A DNA stretch of 64,000 bases from Azorhizobium sp965227945 (GTDB lineage: Bacteria > Pseudomonadota > Alphaproteobacteria > Rhizobiales > Xanthobacteraceae), in the NCBI GenBank assembly GCA_965227945.1, contig CBDDGQ010000005.1, positions 930,001 through 994,000 on the forward strand, read 5' to 3'. Below are positions 50,994 to 60,322 of this stretch, piece by piece (the first letter of the stretch is position 1; every line of letters starts with the position of its first letter). The translations under genes and the position numbers were made by a program. The notes under the pieces were generated by a model. That model was not told the origin of the DNA. It was given only the letters and a program-made list of their open reading frames with translations, and did not search any database.

Positions 50994-51530
50994 TCAGCGA
51001 TAGCGCCTCAGGGAAGCGGCACGGGTCTCGTTGTTGATGACCACGGTGCCGAGCAGGAAGTCGTGCAGCAGCCGGCGCCGACCGTTCAGAAGGCCAACCA
51101 GCAGCACGAACGGTGTGAAGACGCTGACCGAGACCCAGAAACACACCGCATGCACGGCGCCGAGCACGGAATAGGCCGGCGCCCCGTACCAGGTGCGCAT
51201 CTGAATATCCATCAGGCGCATGCCCAGGGTGGCGGAGGCGGGGGACCCCAGCGTGATGGCATTATAGATGACGGCCCAGACAATGAAGGCCGGGGTGAGC
51301 AAGGGAAACAGCATCCAGCCCAGGCTGAGCGTCACAATGCCGAACACGAAGATGAAAAAGGCCAGCAAAATGATGGGCGCCGTCACCATCATGGCATCCA
51401 CCAGAAATGCCACCAGACGCCGGGAGAGCACACCCTGGAAATATTCCGGCTGCGCCACGGGATCATAGGCATTGGGCCGCGCGCCTGCATACGGGGCCGA
51501 TCGGTCGGTATCGCGGGACGTGAAGCTCAT
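50994..51530 (-). CDS. RDD family membrane protein
   Basis: A 178-aa protein with three predicted helices. The first carries the family Arg-Asp pattern (SRRLVAFLVDAMMVTAPIILLA); then GSPASATLGMRLMDI and RRRLLHDFLLGTVVI. RDD proteins are mostly uncharacterised; some are linked to ion exchange. GGAGAGG precedes ATG 51530. It lies between ilvA and bpt, with 80-90 bases on each side. Confidence 0.88.
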   Translation of the reverse strand: MSFTSRDTDRSAPYAGARPNAYDPVAQPEYFQGVLSRRLVAFLVDAMMVTAPIILLAFFIFVFGIVTLSLGWMLFPLLTPAFIVWAVIYNAITLGSPASATLGMRLMDIQMRTWYGAPAYSVLGAVHAVCFWVSVSVFTPFVLLVGLLNGRRRLLHDFLLGTVVINNETRAASLRRYR

Positions 51531-51620
51531 GGTCCTCTCCTGGTCTCGATTGAAGGTGGTGAGGCCGAACCCTGCCCGCAAGACGTGCGATGGTTACGGA
51601 ATGGCAATGCGCCGAAGGCT

Positions 51621-52880
51621 TCAGAGATCGGTGCCCCCGGCCCCCAGGCGGCGCACCTGAAGCCCCTCGGCCTCCAAGGCCCTCTGGATCGCTTCCGCAT
51701 GCAAATGGTCGCGCGTTTCCACGGTCAGATCGAGGCGGGTGCCCTTGGCCGGCACGTCGAGGAATGTGCGCCGGTGATGCACCTCCAGGATGTTGGCGCC
51801 CATCTTTCCCAGCAAGGTGGAAATCACCCCCAGCATGCCCGGCCGGTCGAGAATGGTCAGGCGGAAGGAGACGATGCGCTGGTCGCGCTCCAGCTCGCGC
51901 ATCAGGATGGCGGCCAGCACACGCGGATCGATGCTGCCGCCGCTGAGCACCAGACCCACCCGTTGACCCCGGAAGCGTTCAGGATCCGTCAACAGGGCGG
52001 CGAGGCCGGCCGCGCCCGCCCCTTCGGACAGGGTCTTCTGCAAGGTCAGATACGCATTGACCGCCCGTTCCAGCTCCGGTTCTTCCACCAGCACCACCTC
52101 GGGCGCCAGCGCCCGGATGATGGGGGTGGTCAGGCGCCCCACATTGCGCACCGCAATGCCTTCCGCCAGCGTCGGTCCCCCACTGTCGCGGGCAATCCCG
52201 GTCATGGCGGTCCACATGGCCGGATAGAGCGCAGCCTCGACGCCGATCACCCGCGTCTGCGGCGCATGGCCCTGGACGGCCACCGCCATGCCGGAGATCA
52301 GCCCGCCGCCGCCCACCGGCACCAGGATGCAATCCAGCCCCGGGGCATCCTCCAGCATTTCCAGCGCCAGGCTGCCCTGTCCGGCAATGATGTCGGGATC
52401 GTCATAGGGATGCACGAAGACCAGTTCCTGGGCCGCCGCCAGACGCAGGGCCTCCTGCTCGGCATCGCCCACGCTCTCCCCATGCAGCACCACCTTGGCG
52501 CCGAAGGCCCGGGTGGCGGTCACCTTCACCTGCGGCGTGGTTTCCGGCATCACGATGGTGGTGGTGATGCCGAGGCGCGTGCCGTGGAAGGCGACAGCCT
52601 GGGCATGATTGCCGGCGGACATGGCGATGACGCCCCGCTGGGCCTCCGCGGGGGACAGGCGGGACAGTTTCACCACCGCCCCGCGCTCCTTGAAGCTGGC
52701 GGTGACCTGGAAGTTCTCATACTTCACATAGACGTCGGCGCCGGTCAGTTCGGACAGGCGCGGCGCCCGCAAGGTCGGGGTGCGCACCACGGCGGCCGTC
52801 ACGATGGGCCTCGCCGCCTCCACATCCGCAAGGGTCACGGGCAAGACGGGCGCAAGGGGATCGGCCGCCGGCAAAGTCAT
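51621..52880 (-). CDS. ilvA: Threonine ammonia-lyase
   Basis: A 419-aa PLP enzyme converting threonine to 2-oxobutyrate. KYENFQVTASFKERGA holds the Schiff-base Lys, SAGNHAQAVAFHG and VPVGGGGLISGMAVAV (phosphate-binding Gly-rich loop) are canonical. One ACT-like domain follows at the C-terminus (RLTILDRPGMLGVISTLLG). The single short regulatory domain resembles TdcB/short IlvA types, so biosynthetic versus catabolic use is open. ATG 52880 is chosen. Confidence 0.9.
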   Translation of the reverse strand: MTLPAADPLAPVLPVTLADVEAARPIVTAAVVRTPTLRAPRLSELTGADVYVKYENFQVTASFKERGAVVKLSRLSPAEAQRGVIAMSAGNHAQAVAFHGTRLGITTTIVMPETTPQVKVTATRAFGAKVVLHGESVGDAEQEALRLAAAQELVFVHPYDDPDIIAGQGSLALEMLEDAPGLDCILVPVGGGGLISGMAVAVQGHAPQTRVIGVEAALYPAMWTAMTGIARDSGGPTLAEGIAVRNVGRLTTPIIRALAPEVVLVEEPELERAVNAYLTLQKTLSEGAGAAGLAALLTDPERFRGQRVGLVLSGGSIDPRVLAAILMRELERDQRIVSFRLTILDRPGMLGVISTLLGKMGANILEVHHRRTFLDVPAKGTRLDLTVETRDHLHAEAIQRALEAEGLQVRRLGAGGTDL

Positions 52881-52965
52881 GGTCAGTCCTCGATGGGGCG
52901 CGAGCGGCGCCGGAGCCTGTCGGTCCCGGCGCGCGCTGGCGGGGGCGGGCCGTTGCGTCTGCACG

Positions 52966-52982
52966 GAGCCGCTGAGCGGCTC
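52966..52982 (-). terminator. Hairpin between permease-fusion gene and ilvA
   Basis: A perfect 7-bp stem GAGCCGC / GCGGCTC with a 3-base loop lies in the 228-base gap upstream of ilvA and downstream of the hemB-linked gene. There is no T-tail, so the role is tentative. Confidence 0.3.
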
Positions 52983-53108
52983 TGCGCGCCAGCGGCACGA
53001 AACTGTGGCCATACATCACCCCGCCGCGGGATGCGATGGCAAAACCGGGCGGCGGTCGGCCGCGGTGCAAGGGGGGCGGCCCCGGATGGCTGCGCACGGC
53101 CGTGCGGT

Positions 53109-54443
53109 CTACGGGGCGTCGGACCCGGGGCCGAACAGTCCGTGCGGCCGGGCCACCAGCGCGACAATGAGCAGCCCATAGATCGCCACATCGCGATAGG
53201 CGATGTCGAAGGCCGCCGACCACACCGTCTCGAGACCGCCCAGCAGCAGGCCGCCCACCGCCGCCCCGGCCACCGAGCCGACGCCGCCGAGGATCGCCGC
53301 GGCCAGACCCTTGAGCGTCAGCGAAAGGCCGAGGCCCACCCCGACACTGCCGAAGGTCACCACCAGCATGGCGCCGGCCAGGCCACACAGGGCGCCGGAT
53401 AACAGGCAGGTCGCGGCCAAGATGGCCCGCGGCGACACTCCGCAGAGCGCGGCCATCAGCGGATCATCCGCCATGGCCCGCCAGGCGCGGCCGAAGCCGG
53501 TGACCCGCATCACCACCAAGGTGGCCATCACCGCAGCGCCGGTGCCCAGCGCCGCCGCCAGATGGGCGGGGGTGGTGGTGGCAACGAAGGCGTCCGTCCC
53601 CGCGACCGGCACCGGCAGGTGCAGCAGCGGCGGCAGCCAGCCCAAGGTGCCGCTCTGCAGCGCGCCCGGGGCTTCGCTCAGGACCAGGGCCACGCCAAGG
53701 CTGGCAATCAGCACGCTTTGGCCCCCGCCCTGGCGGCCCCGCAGCGGCCAGAGCACCCGATCCCCGATGACCCAGGTCCACCCCGCCCCGGCGAGAACCG
53801 CAGCAGCGATGCCGAGGCCGATGTGCGCCAAGGAGAGGGTGCCGGACATCTGCCCCGCGCCGGTGATGGCCAGCAGCGCCGCGCCGGCGGTGACGCTGAT
53901 CGCCCCGATGGTCAGCACGATGCGGCCGGTGAGGCCATGAATGAGCGTGAAGGCGGTGGCCAGAGCGGCGAACAGCATCGCCGGGCCGATCGCGTTCAGG
54001 CCTTGCTGGAGGACATAAGCGGACGGGGCCGACAGTGTAATCGCGGGCTGTATGCGCACCGCCGGACCGGCGTCCGGCTCCAGCCACCAGCGCTTCAGGA
54101 TGAGCAACTGGCTTTCGCCCAGGGCGCCACGGGCGGTCTCCACAGCGGTGAGGTCCAGGCGGCCTTCGCCGCCCGCGGCGGCGAACAGGCACCGCAGGGA
54201 CGCCGGGCGCGCGCTGTCGGCCGCCGGCGCACGCCACACATAGCGCATCTGTACCCCGCTGAGACCCGCGCCAGCCGGGGCAAAGGTGGGCTGGGAGATG
54301 AGCGTGCCATCCGGATGGAGGGCTTGCGCCACCCGTTCACACAGCTGTGCCTGATCGGCATCCACCACGCTGGCGCACCCCGCCAGCACGGCGCAGAGCG
54401 CGCCAGCGGCGAGGCCTGCGACAGGCCGGGGCCGCCGGGTCAC
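53109..54443 (-). CDS. Lipoprotein-domain/LivH-type permease fusion
   Basis: A 444-aa protein; LivH permeases are usually about 290-300. The N-terminus is a lipoprotein signal (ALCAVLAGC, Cys23) followed by a ~120-residue soluble domain with Cys residues near LCERVAQALHPDG and SLRCLF. From about residue 145 it reads as a branched-chain amino-acid ABC permease: LQQGLNAIGPAMLFAALATA, GLAGAMLVV, LKGLAAAILGGVGSVAGAAVGGLLLGGLE and the terminal GLFG. GTG 54443 overlaps the hemB stop (GTGA), showing coupling. No matching ATPase, second permease or binding protein is adjacent. If the signal is cleaved and lipidated, the domain would be tethered on the periplasmic face. Confidence 0.75.
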   Translation of the reverse strand: MTRRPRPVAGLAAGALCAVLAGCASVVDADQAQLCERVAQALHPDGTLISQPTFAPAGAGLSGVQMRYVWRAPAADSARPASLRCLFAAAGGEGRLDLTAVETARGALGESQLLILKRWWLEPDAGPAVRIQPAITLSAPSAYVLQQGLNAIGPAMLFAALATAFTLIHGLTGRIVLTIGAISVTAGAALLAITGAGQMSGTLSLAHIGLGIAAAVLAGAGWTWVIGDRVLWPLRGRQGGGQSVLIASLGVALVLSEAPGALQSGTLGWLPPLLHLPVPVAGTDAFVATTTPAHLAAALGTGAAVMATLVVMRVTGFGRAWRAMADDPLMAALCGVSPRAILAATCLLSGALCGLAGAMLVVTFGSVGVGLGLSLTLKGLAAAILGGVGSVAGAAVGGLLLGGLETVWSAAFDIAYRDVAIYGLLIVALVARPHGLFGPGSDAP

Positions 54444-55489
54444 GCCCCGGCGGTGAGACGCTCCGCAACCCGCGGGGCGAAATAGGTCAGGATGCCGTCG
54501 GCGCCGGCGCGCTTGAAGGCCATCAGGCCCTCCACCACCACCCGGTCACCGTCGAGCCAGCCATTGCGGATGGCCCCCTCGATCATCGCGTACTCGCCCG
54601 AGACCTGATAGGCGAAGGTGGGCAGTCCGAAGGTCTCCTTCAGGCGGTAGACGATGTCCAGATAGGGCAGCCCAGGCTTCACCATCAGCATGTCGGCGCC
54701 CTCGTCCACGTCGAGTGCCGCCTCGCGGATGGCCTCGTCGCCATTGGCGGGGTCCATCTGATAGGTGCGCTTGTCGCCGACCAGGGTCTTGGACGTGCCC
54801 ACCGCATCGCGGAAGGGGCCGTAGAAGGCCGAGGCGTATTTGGCCGCATAGGACATGATCTGCACGTCTTTCAGGCCATGCTTGTCGAGCCCGGTGCGAA
54901 TGGCGCCCACCCGGCCGTCCATCATGTCCGAGGGCGCGATGACGTCGGCGCCGGATTGCGCCTGCACCAGGGCCTGGTGGACCAGCACCGCAACCGTCTC
55001 GTCATTGAGGATGCGCTCGCCGTCCAGCAGGCCATCATGGCCATGGCTGGTGTACGGATCGAGCGCCACGTCGGTGATGAGACCGATTTCGGGCACCCGG
55101 GCCTTGATGGCGCGCAGGGCGCGGCAGACCAGATTGTCCTCATTCAGCGCTTCGCTGCCCTGCGGATCGCGCAGTTGCGCGTCCGTATAGGGAAACAGCG
55201 CCAGGGCCGGGATGCGCAGTTTCGCGGCCTGTTCGGCGGCCCGCACGGCTTCATCCACGGTGAGTCGCTCCACCCCCGGCATGGATGGGATCGGGGTCCG
55301 GGTCTTCTCGCCGTCCATGACGAAGATCGGCCAGATGAGGTCGTCCACAGTGAGCGTGTTTTCGCGCACCAGCCGTCGCGACCAGTCGCATTTGCGGTTG
55401 CGCCGCGGCCGCGTCGGCAGATCAAGCCCCCGATCGCTCAAGGCCTTCCGATAATCGGCGGGGTGCAGGCGGGTGAGGGACACTGTCAT
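54440..55489 (-). CDS. hemB: Delta-aminolevulinic acid dehydratase (porphobilinogen synthase)
   Basis: A 349-aa TIM-barrel enzyme condensing two 5-aminolevulinates in tetrapyrrole synthesis. Catalytic Lys residues lie in MSYAAKYASAFYGPF and MLMVKPGLPYLDI. The metal-site segment reads DVALDPYTSHGHDG, with the zinc Cys residues of the Escherichia coli type absent, so this is the Mg-dependent or zinc-independent class usual in Rhizobiales. ATG 55489 is chosen. The downstream permease-fusion gene overlaps it by 4 bases. Confidence 0.95.
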   Translation of the reverse strand: MTVSLTRLHPADYRKALSDRGLDLPTRPRRNRKCDWSRRLVRENTLTVDDLIWPIFVMDGEKTRTPIPSMPGVERLTVDEAVRAAEQAAKLRIPALALFPYTDAQLRDPQGSEALNEDNLVCRALRAIKARVPEIGLITDVALDPYTSHGHDGLLDGERILNDETVAVLVHQALVQAQSGADVIAPSDMMDGRVGAIRTGLDKHGLKDVQIMSYAAKYASAFYGPFRDAVGTSKTLVGDKRTYQMDPANGDEAIREAALDVDEGADMLMVKPGLPYLDIVYRLKETFGLPTFAYQVSGEYAMIEGAIRNGWLDGDRVVVEGLMAFKRAGADGILTYFAPRVAERLTAGA

Positions 55490-55782
55490 GGAGCAATCTC
55501 GCTGCTGCGGCTCGCCATCCGGCAAGGATGCGCGCCGACGCTGGGGAACGGCGCAGCCGCGGCGTCTTGCGGCTCCGCGCGCTGCCTATGCCCGGCACTT
55601 TTGGCGCGGGCGAGGGGATAGTCCGCTTCCTTATAGCGGTTCGAAGAAGCGGCGGCGAGGTGCGTGGTGACGCGGCATGCGTTGACGCTGAGCCCCCCGG
55701 CGGCTAACCCTCCCGCTGCCCTTGCCGCCCACCCCCTGCCGCAGGAGCGTCTGCTGGGCCGCCTTCCACCCGAGGAGCCGCT

Positions 55783-56850
55783 GTGACGTCCGAACCCGAG
55801 GTTCTGCTGGAGCGCCGTGGGGAAGCTGGCATCATCACCTTGAACAGGCCCAAGGCGCTCAATGCCCTGACCCTGGCCATGGTGCGTGCGATCGATCCGC
55901 AGTTGCGCACCTGGAGAGACGACACCACGATCTCGCGCGTCATTCTGAAAGCGTCCGGCGATCGGGCCTTCTGCGCTGGCGGGGATGTGCGCAAGCTCTA
56001 CGACCTGGGTCGCGAGGGCCGACCGGACGAGGCGCTCGGTTTCTGGCGCGAGGAATATGTCCTCAATCATCTCATCGGCACCTATCCCAAGCCCTTCGTC
56101 TCCCTGATCGACGGGATCTGCATGGGGGGCGGGTTCGGACTGTCCGCCCACGGGCCGTTCCGGGTCGGCGGCGATCGGTATCTGTTCGCCATGCCGGAGG
56201 TGAACATCGGCCTGTTTCCCGACGTGGGCGGGACCCATGTGCTGCCCCGGCTGCCGCGATCCAGCGGCAAATATCTGGCCTTCACCGGCAACCGCATCAA
56301 GACCGCCGACGGCCTTGGCACTGGCCTTCTGACCCATGTCGTCCCCTCCGCGCGGTTTGCGGAGCTGGAAGCGGCCCTGGTGGCAGGCGAGGATGTCGCG
56401 GCCACCTTGGACGCACACGGGATCGATCCCGGCCCGGGCGCCCTGGCCACGCACGCGGACTTTATTGCCGAGGCCTTTGCCGACGGCGATGTCTTCGCCA
56501 TTCTGGGTGCCTTGGATGACGTCGCTGCCGGTGCGTCGTCGCAGGCGGCCTTTGCCGCGGAGGTGGCCGTCGGCCTGCGCGGAAAATGCCCCACCAGCCT
56601 GTGCCTAGCGGCCGAACAGATGCGGCGCGGCGGGGCGCTGGACTTGGGCGCCTGCCTGAAGGCTGAGTTCCGCGTGGTGACCCGGGTCGCCCATGGGCAT
56701 GATTTCTACGAGGGGGTACGGGCCCTGCTGGTGGACAAGGACAATGCCCCGCGCTGGCAGCCGGCGCGCCTGGAAGAGGTGGACCCCGCCGTCATCTCCG
56801 GTCATTTCGATCCGATCCCCGACGAACTCGAGTTCCCTGACCCCGCATGA
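55783..56850 (+). CDS. 3-Hydroxyisobutyryl-CoA hydrolase
   Basis: A 355-aa crotonase-fold enzyme of valine catabolism. The size and the motifs FCAGGDVRKLYD, GICMGGGFGLSAHGPFRV and MPEVNIGLFPDVGGTHVLPRL (catalytic Glu and Asp of the hydrolase subgroup), plus the C-terminal FYEGVRALLVDKDNAPRW, separate it from ordinary enoyl-CoA hydratases. GTG 55783 has GAGGAG 6 bases upstream. Its stop overlaps the next gene by 4 bases. Confidence 0.9.
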   Translation: MTSEPEVLLERRGEAGIITLNRPKALNALTLAMVRAIDPQLRTWRDDTTISRVILKASGDRAFCAGGDVRKLYDLGREGRPDEALGFWREEYVLNHLIGTYPKPFVSLIDGICMGGGFGLSAHGPFRVGGDRYLFAMPEVNIGLFPDVGGTHVLPRLPRSSGKYLAFTGNRIKTADGLGTGLLTHVVPSARFAELEAALVAGEDVAATLDAHGIDPGPGALATHADFIAEAFADGDVFAILGALDDVAAGASSQAAFAAEVAVGLRGKCPTSLCLAAEQMRRGGALDLGACLKAEFRVVTRVAHGHDFYEGVRALLVDKDNAPRWQPARLEEVDPAVISGHFDPIPDELEFPDPA

Positions 56851-57278
56851 CCCATTACGATCCGATCGACGCCAGCGCCCGGGCCCACATGGAGCGCCTG
56901 ACCCCCTGGCGCAAACGCCTGGTGTTCTTCCTGCGCGCGGTGGCCTTCTTCCTGTTGCTGGAGGGCGTCTATCATTGGGCGGTGATCTGCGGCATCGGGG
57001 AGGGCAACGACAGCCGCTTCCAGTCGCTGCCCATGACCGCGCAGGGCATCGTGATCTGGGCCGCCATCATCGATCCCATCGCCGGGGTCGGGCTCTGGCT
57101 GGGCGCCGGCTGGGCCGTGGTGTTGTGGCTCCTGGCCACTGCCAGCCAGGTCATCGTCGGGGCCTGGGCGCCGGAAGGCCTGTCCCGCCTGCTGGTGCTG
57201 ACGGTGTTCGAGGTCGCACTGGTGGTGGCCTATGCCATCCTCTCTATCCGCGCCGCGCGCGAGAGCGACCAGGACTGA
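56847..57278 (+). CDS. Small integral membrane protein, DUF6163-like
   Basis: A 143-aa protein with four predicted helices (FFLRAVAFFLLLEGVYHWAVI, GIVIWAAIIDPIAGVGLWLG, AVVLWLLATASQVIVGAWAP, LLVLTVFEVALVVAYAIL). It resembles the DUF6163 family of Rhizobiales; no function is known. It overlaps the hydroxyisobutyryl-CoA hydrolase gene by 4 bases, so the two are co-transcribed. Confidence 0.75.
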   Translation: MTHYDPIDASARAHMERLTPWRKRLVFFLRAVAFFLLLEGVYHWAVICGIGEGNDSRFQSLPMTAQGIVIWAAIIDPIAGVGLWLGAGWAVVLWLLATASQVIVGAWAPEGLSRLLVLTVFEVALVVAYAILSIRAARESDQD

Positions 57279-57311
57279 TCGGGATTGCGCCGCCGCCTTG
57301 AGGAGACCTTC

Positions 57312-57992
57312 ATGCCCGTCACCTCTCAGCCTCTGATGTGGTCGCAGGTCGACGATTACATCTGCGACACCCTGGTCCCGGCCGATGCCATGCTGTCCGA
57401 GACCTTGGCCGCCAGCGCGGCGGCGGGCCTGCCGGACATCAATGTCTCGCCGGCACAGGGGCGCATGCTGGAGCTGTTTGCGCGGATGCTGGGGGCGCGC
57501 CGCATCCTCGAGATCGGGACGCTGGCAGGCTACAGCACCTTGTGGCTCGCCCGCGCCTTGCCGGACGGCGGTCGCGTGGTGACCCTGGAAGCCGATGCGG
57601 GGCACGCCGCAGTGGCCGCTGCCAACTTCGCGCGGTCCGGCCTGGGCGATCGCATTGACCTGCGGGTCGGGCGCGCCCTCGACACCCTGCCGGGCATTGC
57701 AGAAGAGGCCCTGGGCCCGTTCGACCTGATCTTCATCGATGCCGACAAGCCCAGCAATCCGGACTATCTGGCCTGGGCGCTGAGACTGTCGCGACCCGGC
57801 ACCCTCATCCTTTGCGACAATGTGGTCCGCGATGGCCAGGTGATCGACGCGGCCTCCGGGGATGCCCGGGTGCAAGGCGTCCGCCAGGGCCTGGCGTTGG
57901 TCGCGGCCGAACCCCGCCTGATGGCCACCGCGATCCAGACCGTCGGCGCGAAGGGTTACGACGGGTTCGCGATGATTCTGGTCACCGCTTAA
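57312..57992 (+). CDS. SAM-dependent O-methyltransferase (family 3)
   Basis: A 226-aa class I methyltransferase of the caffeoyl-CoA/catechol O-methyltransferase type. RRILEIGTLAGYSTLWLARALP is motif I, VVTLEADAGHAAVA motif II, and FDLIFIDADKPSNPDYLAWAL contains the metal-binding Asp; NVVRDGQVID carries the second ligands. GGAG lies upstream of ATG 57312. The substrate is unknown. Confidence 0.88.
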   Translation: MPVTSQPLMWSQVDDYICDTLVPADAMLSETLAASAAAGLPDINVSPAQGRMLELFARMLGARRILEIGTLAGYSTLWLARALPDGGRVVTLEADAGHAAVAAANFARSGLGDRIDLRVGRALDTLPGIAEEALGPFDLIFIDADKPSNPDYLAWALRLSRPGTLILCDNVVRDGQVIDAASGDARVQGVRQGLALVAAEPRLMATAIQTVGAKGYDGFAMILVTA

Positions 57993-58208
57993 TCCCCGCT
58001 CCGCCAAGACGTGGAACCGGCTCGTCGCACCACCGCAGGCGTGTCCGGGCAACCTGCGGTCGTAAGCATTGCCGGGGAGGGGACACAGCTTCGCGCAAGC
58101 GCGGTTTGATTACTAAACCTCAGGTGGCGGATGGAAAGTCCCGCGCGGATGGGACGATCGCAGCGCGGGAGCGCAACGCGTGTCATCTCGCAGCAGAGGG
58201 GGACCGCC

Positions 58209-59684
58209 ATGGCCGTGAGAGCATTACTGAATCTGAACAAGGCGGAAGGCATCGGCCATGCCGCGGCGTTCCTTGATGATCTCCCAGCGGCGATCATGTT
58301 GTGTGACCCGCACACTTTCATCATCAATTACGCCAATGCCAGTTCTCTTGCACTGCTGAAGAGCATCGAGCACGTTCTGCCCGTCAAGGCGAACAGCGTC
58401 GTCGGCTCCTCTATCGACATCTTCCACAAGGTCCCGGGGCACCAGCGCAAGTTGCTGTCCGATCCCCGCAACCTGCCCCACACAGCGGTCATCCGCACCG
58501 GGGGCGAGACGCTCGAGTTGCGGATCAATGCCGTATGCGACGCGCGCGGCGTCTATCGCCATGCCCAACTCAGCTGGCGGGTGCTCACCGCGACCCTCTC
58601 ACAAGAGCAGAAGACCGAGAATCTGCTTCAGATGATCGAGGAAATGCCCATCAATGTGATGACCTGCACGTTGGGTGACTTCAAGGTCAACTATGCCAAT
58701 CGCGCCAGCGTGGAGACGCTGCGCCGGATCGAGAAGCATCTGCCGATGAAGGTGGATGATCTCATCGGCACGTCCATCGACGTCTTTCACAAGCATCCGG
58801 AGCATCAGCGCAAGATGCTATCGGATCCCAGCAACCTGCCGCACAACGCCATGATCAAGGTGGGACCTGAGACCTTGCAGCTGCGGGTTTCGGCCATGCG
58901 GGATACGGCCGGCACTCATATTGGTCCTATGATCACCTGGTCCATCATGACGGAGAACGTGGCCATGGCGAACAGCGTGACTGACGTGGTGGGGTCCATG
59001 ACCGGAACCTCCAGCGAAATGCAGGTGTCCAGCGAGCGGCTGTTGGAGCTCACCGAGAGTTCAGACCAGACCTCCTCCGCGGTGTCCGCGGCCGCAGTGG
59101 AAATGTCGGCCTCTTTCGACGAAATTTCCGGTCAGATCCGTCAGGCCACGGGCATGTCCAAGGAGGCTGCGGACAAAGCGGTGGCCGCCGACGAATTGGT
59201 GGGCGGACTCGCCCAGAGCGTGGAGCGGATCAGCGCCGTGACCTCCTTGATCGAAAAGATCGCCGCCCAGACCAATCTGCTGGCCCTCAACGCCACCATC
59301 GAGGCGGCCCGCGTGGGTGAAGCCGGCCGGGGCTTTGCGGTGGTCGCGCAGGAAGTGAAGGCGCTGGCGGTGCAGACCGCCACTGCGACCCAGGACATCC
59401 GCCAGCAGGTGGAAACGGTGCAGAACGCCAGCGAGGCGGCGGCGCGGGCGGTGTCCGATATCTCCGGCAATGTCAGCCAGCTGAGCGATGTCTTCGTGGC
59501 CTTGTCGGCCGGCGTGGAAGAGCAGGTGGTGACCAATCGCTCAGTGAGTCAGATGATCACCGGAGTGTCCGATGCCTCCGGCGAGATCCGCGGCGCCGCC
59601 ATGGCGGTGCGGCGCATCGCCGACCAAGTGACCGGCTTTGCCGGCCGCCTGACCAACGAGGTGGCGACCCTTCTGAAGCACTGA
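58209..59684 (+). CDS. Soluble double-PAS chemoreceptor
   Basis: A 491-aa cytoplasmic methyl-accepting protein with no membrane helix. Two PAS-like modules stand in tandem: the first (about residues 22-130) has GSSIDIFHKVPGHQRKLLSD, the second (about 140-245) TSIDVFHKHPEHQRKMLSD, a clear internal duplication with both copies carrying FHK and HQRK. The signalling domain follows, with tip IEKIAAQTNLLALNATIEAARVGEAGRGFAVVA. The conserved His in both PAS copies could bind heme or a flavin, but this is not proven. AGAGGGGG precedes ATG 58209; the frame is open from 58131. Confidence 0.88.
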   Translation: MAVRALLNLNKAEGIGHAAAFLDDLPAAIMLCDPHTFIINYANASSLALLKSIEHVLPVKANSVVGSSIDIFHKVPGHQRKLLSDPRNLPHTAVIRTGGETLELRINAVCDARGVYRHAQLSWRVLTATLSQEQKTENLLQMIEEMPINVMTCTLGDFKVNYANRASVETLRRIEKHLPMKVDDLIGTSIDVFHKHPEHQRKMLSDPSNLPHNAMIKVGPETLQLRVSAMRDTAGTHIGPMITWSIMTENVAMANSVTDVVGSMTGTSSEMQVSSERLLELTESSDQTSSAVSAAAVEMSASFDEISGQIRQATGMSKEAADKAVAADELVGGLAQSVERISAVTSLIEKIAAQTNLLALNATIEAARVGEAGRGFAVVAQEVKALAVQTATATQDIRQQVETVQNASEAAARAVSDISGNVSQLSDVFVALSAGVEEQVVTNRSVSQMITGVSDASGEIRGAAMAVRRIADQVTGFAGRLTNEVATLLKH

Positions 59685-59754
59685 GGCGGCTGGGGCGGGC
59701 TGGGAACCAAAGCGGGCGCCTCAGGGTTCCCGTTCGGTCACCAGGAGCACGCCC

Positions 59755-60303
59755 ATGTCCGTCGCCCCCCGTCTGCGTCTTCCGCTTCGCCTGTCACTCT
59801 TTGCGCTGGTGTGTGGCGCCCTGATGGGCGTGGCAGCGCCGCATCCGGCGCGGGCGCAATTGTCCGGCACGCTGTCGGGACCGACCTTTGTGCAGACCGC
59901 CGGGATCGCTGGGCTGTTCGAGATCGAATCGAGCAAGATCGCGCTCAAGAGAAGCGAAAATCCCGAAATCCGGGCGTTCGCTGAATCCATGGTCGCCGAC
60001 CACACCAAGATTGCGGCGGCCCTGAAGCGGGCGGTCGAAGATGCGAAGGGCGATCTTGTGATCCCCGCGGCGGCGGATGCCGAGCACGCCGACATGCTGA
60101 AGAAACTGGAAGCCGCCCCGGCCCGCGAGTTCGATGCGCTCTATATCCAGATGCAGACCCTGGCGCATGAGCAGGCGGTGGGCCTGTTCGGCGCCTTTGC
60201 CAAGGATGGCGATCAGGCGGCCTTGAAGACCTTCGCCGCCGACACCTTGCCGACCCTCCAGGCCCATCTTGCGCATGTGCAGCGCCTGTCAGCCAAGACC
60301 TGA
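59755..60303 (+). CDS. Secreted DUF4142 protein
   Basis: A 182-aa protein with a signal peptide (SLFALVCGALMGVAAPHPARA) and a DUF4142 four-helix ferritin-like domain: FVQTAGIAGLFEIESSKIALKRSENPEIRAFAESMVADHTKIAAALK. The Glu/His pattern could allow metal binding, but this is unproven. The function is unknown; family members are envelope proteins in many proteobacteria. Confidence 0.82.
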   Translation: MSVAPRLRLPLRLSLFALVCGALMGVAAPHPARAQLSGTLSGPTFVQTAGIAGLFEIESSKIALKRSENPEIRAFAESMVADHTKIAAALKRAVEDAKGDLVIPAAADAEHADMLKKLEAAPAREFDALYIQMQTLAHEQAVGLFGAFAKDGDQAALKTFAADTLPTLQAHLAHVQRLSAKT

Positions 60304-60322
60304 CCGGCGCCGTCTCCCGCAC

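Noticed and set aside
55783..56850. Plain enoyl-CoA hydratase
   Set aside because: At 355 aa with the MPEVNIGLFPDVGG signature it fits 3-hydroxyisobutyryl-CoA hydrolase better.
57993..58208. Possible tRNA or small RNA gene in the gap before the double-PAS chemoreceptor
   Set aside because: No cloverleaf, CCA end or conserved T-loop could be made out.
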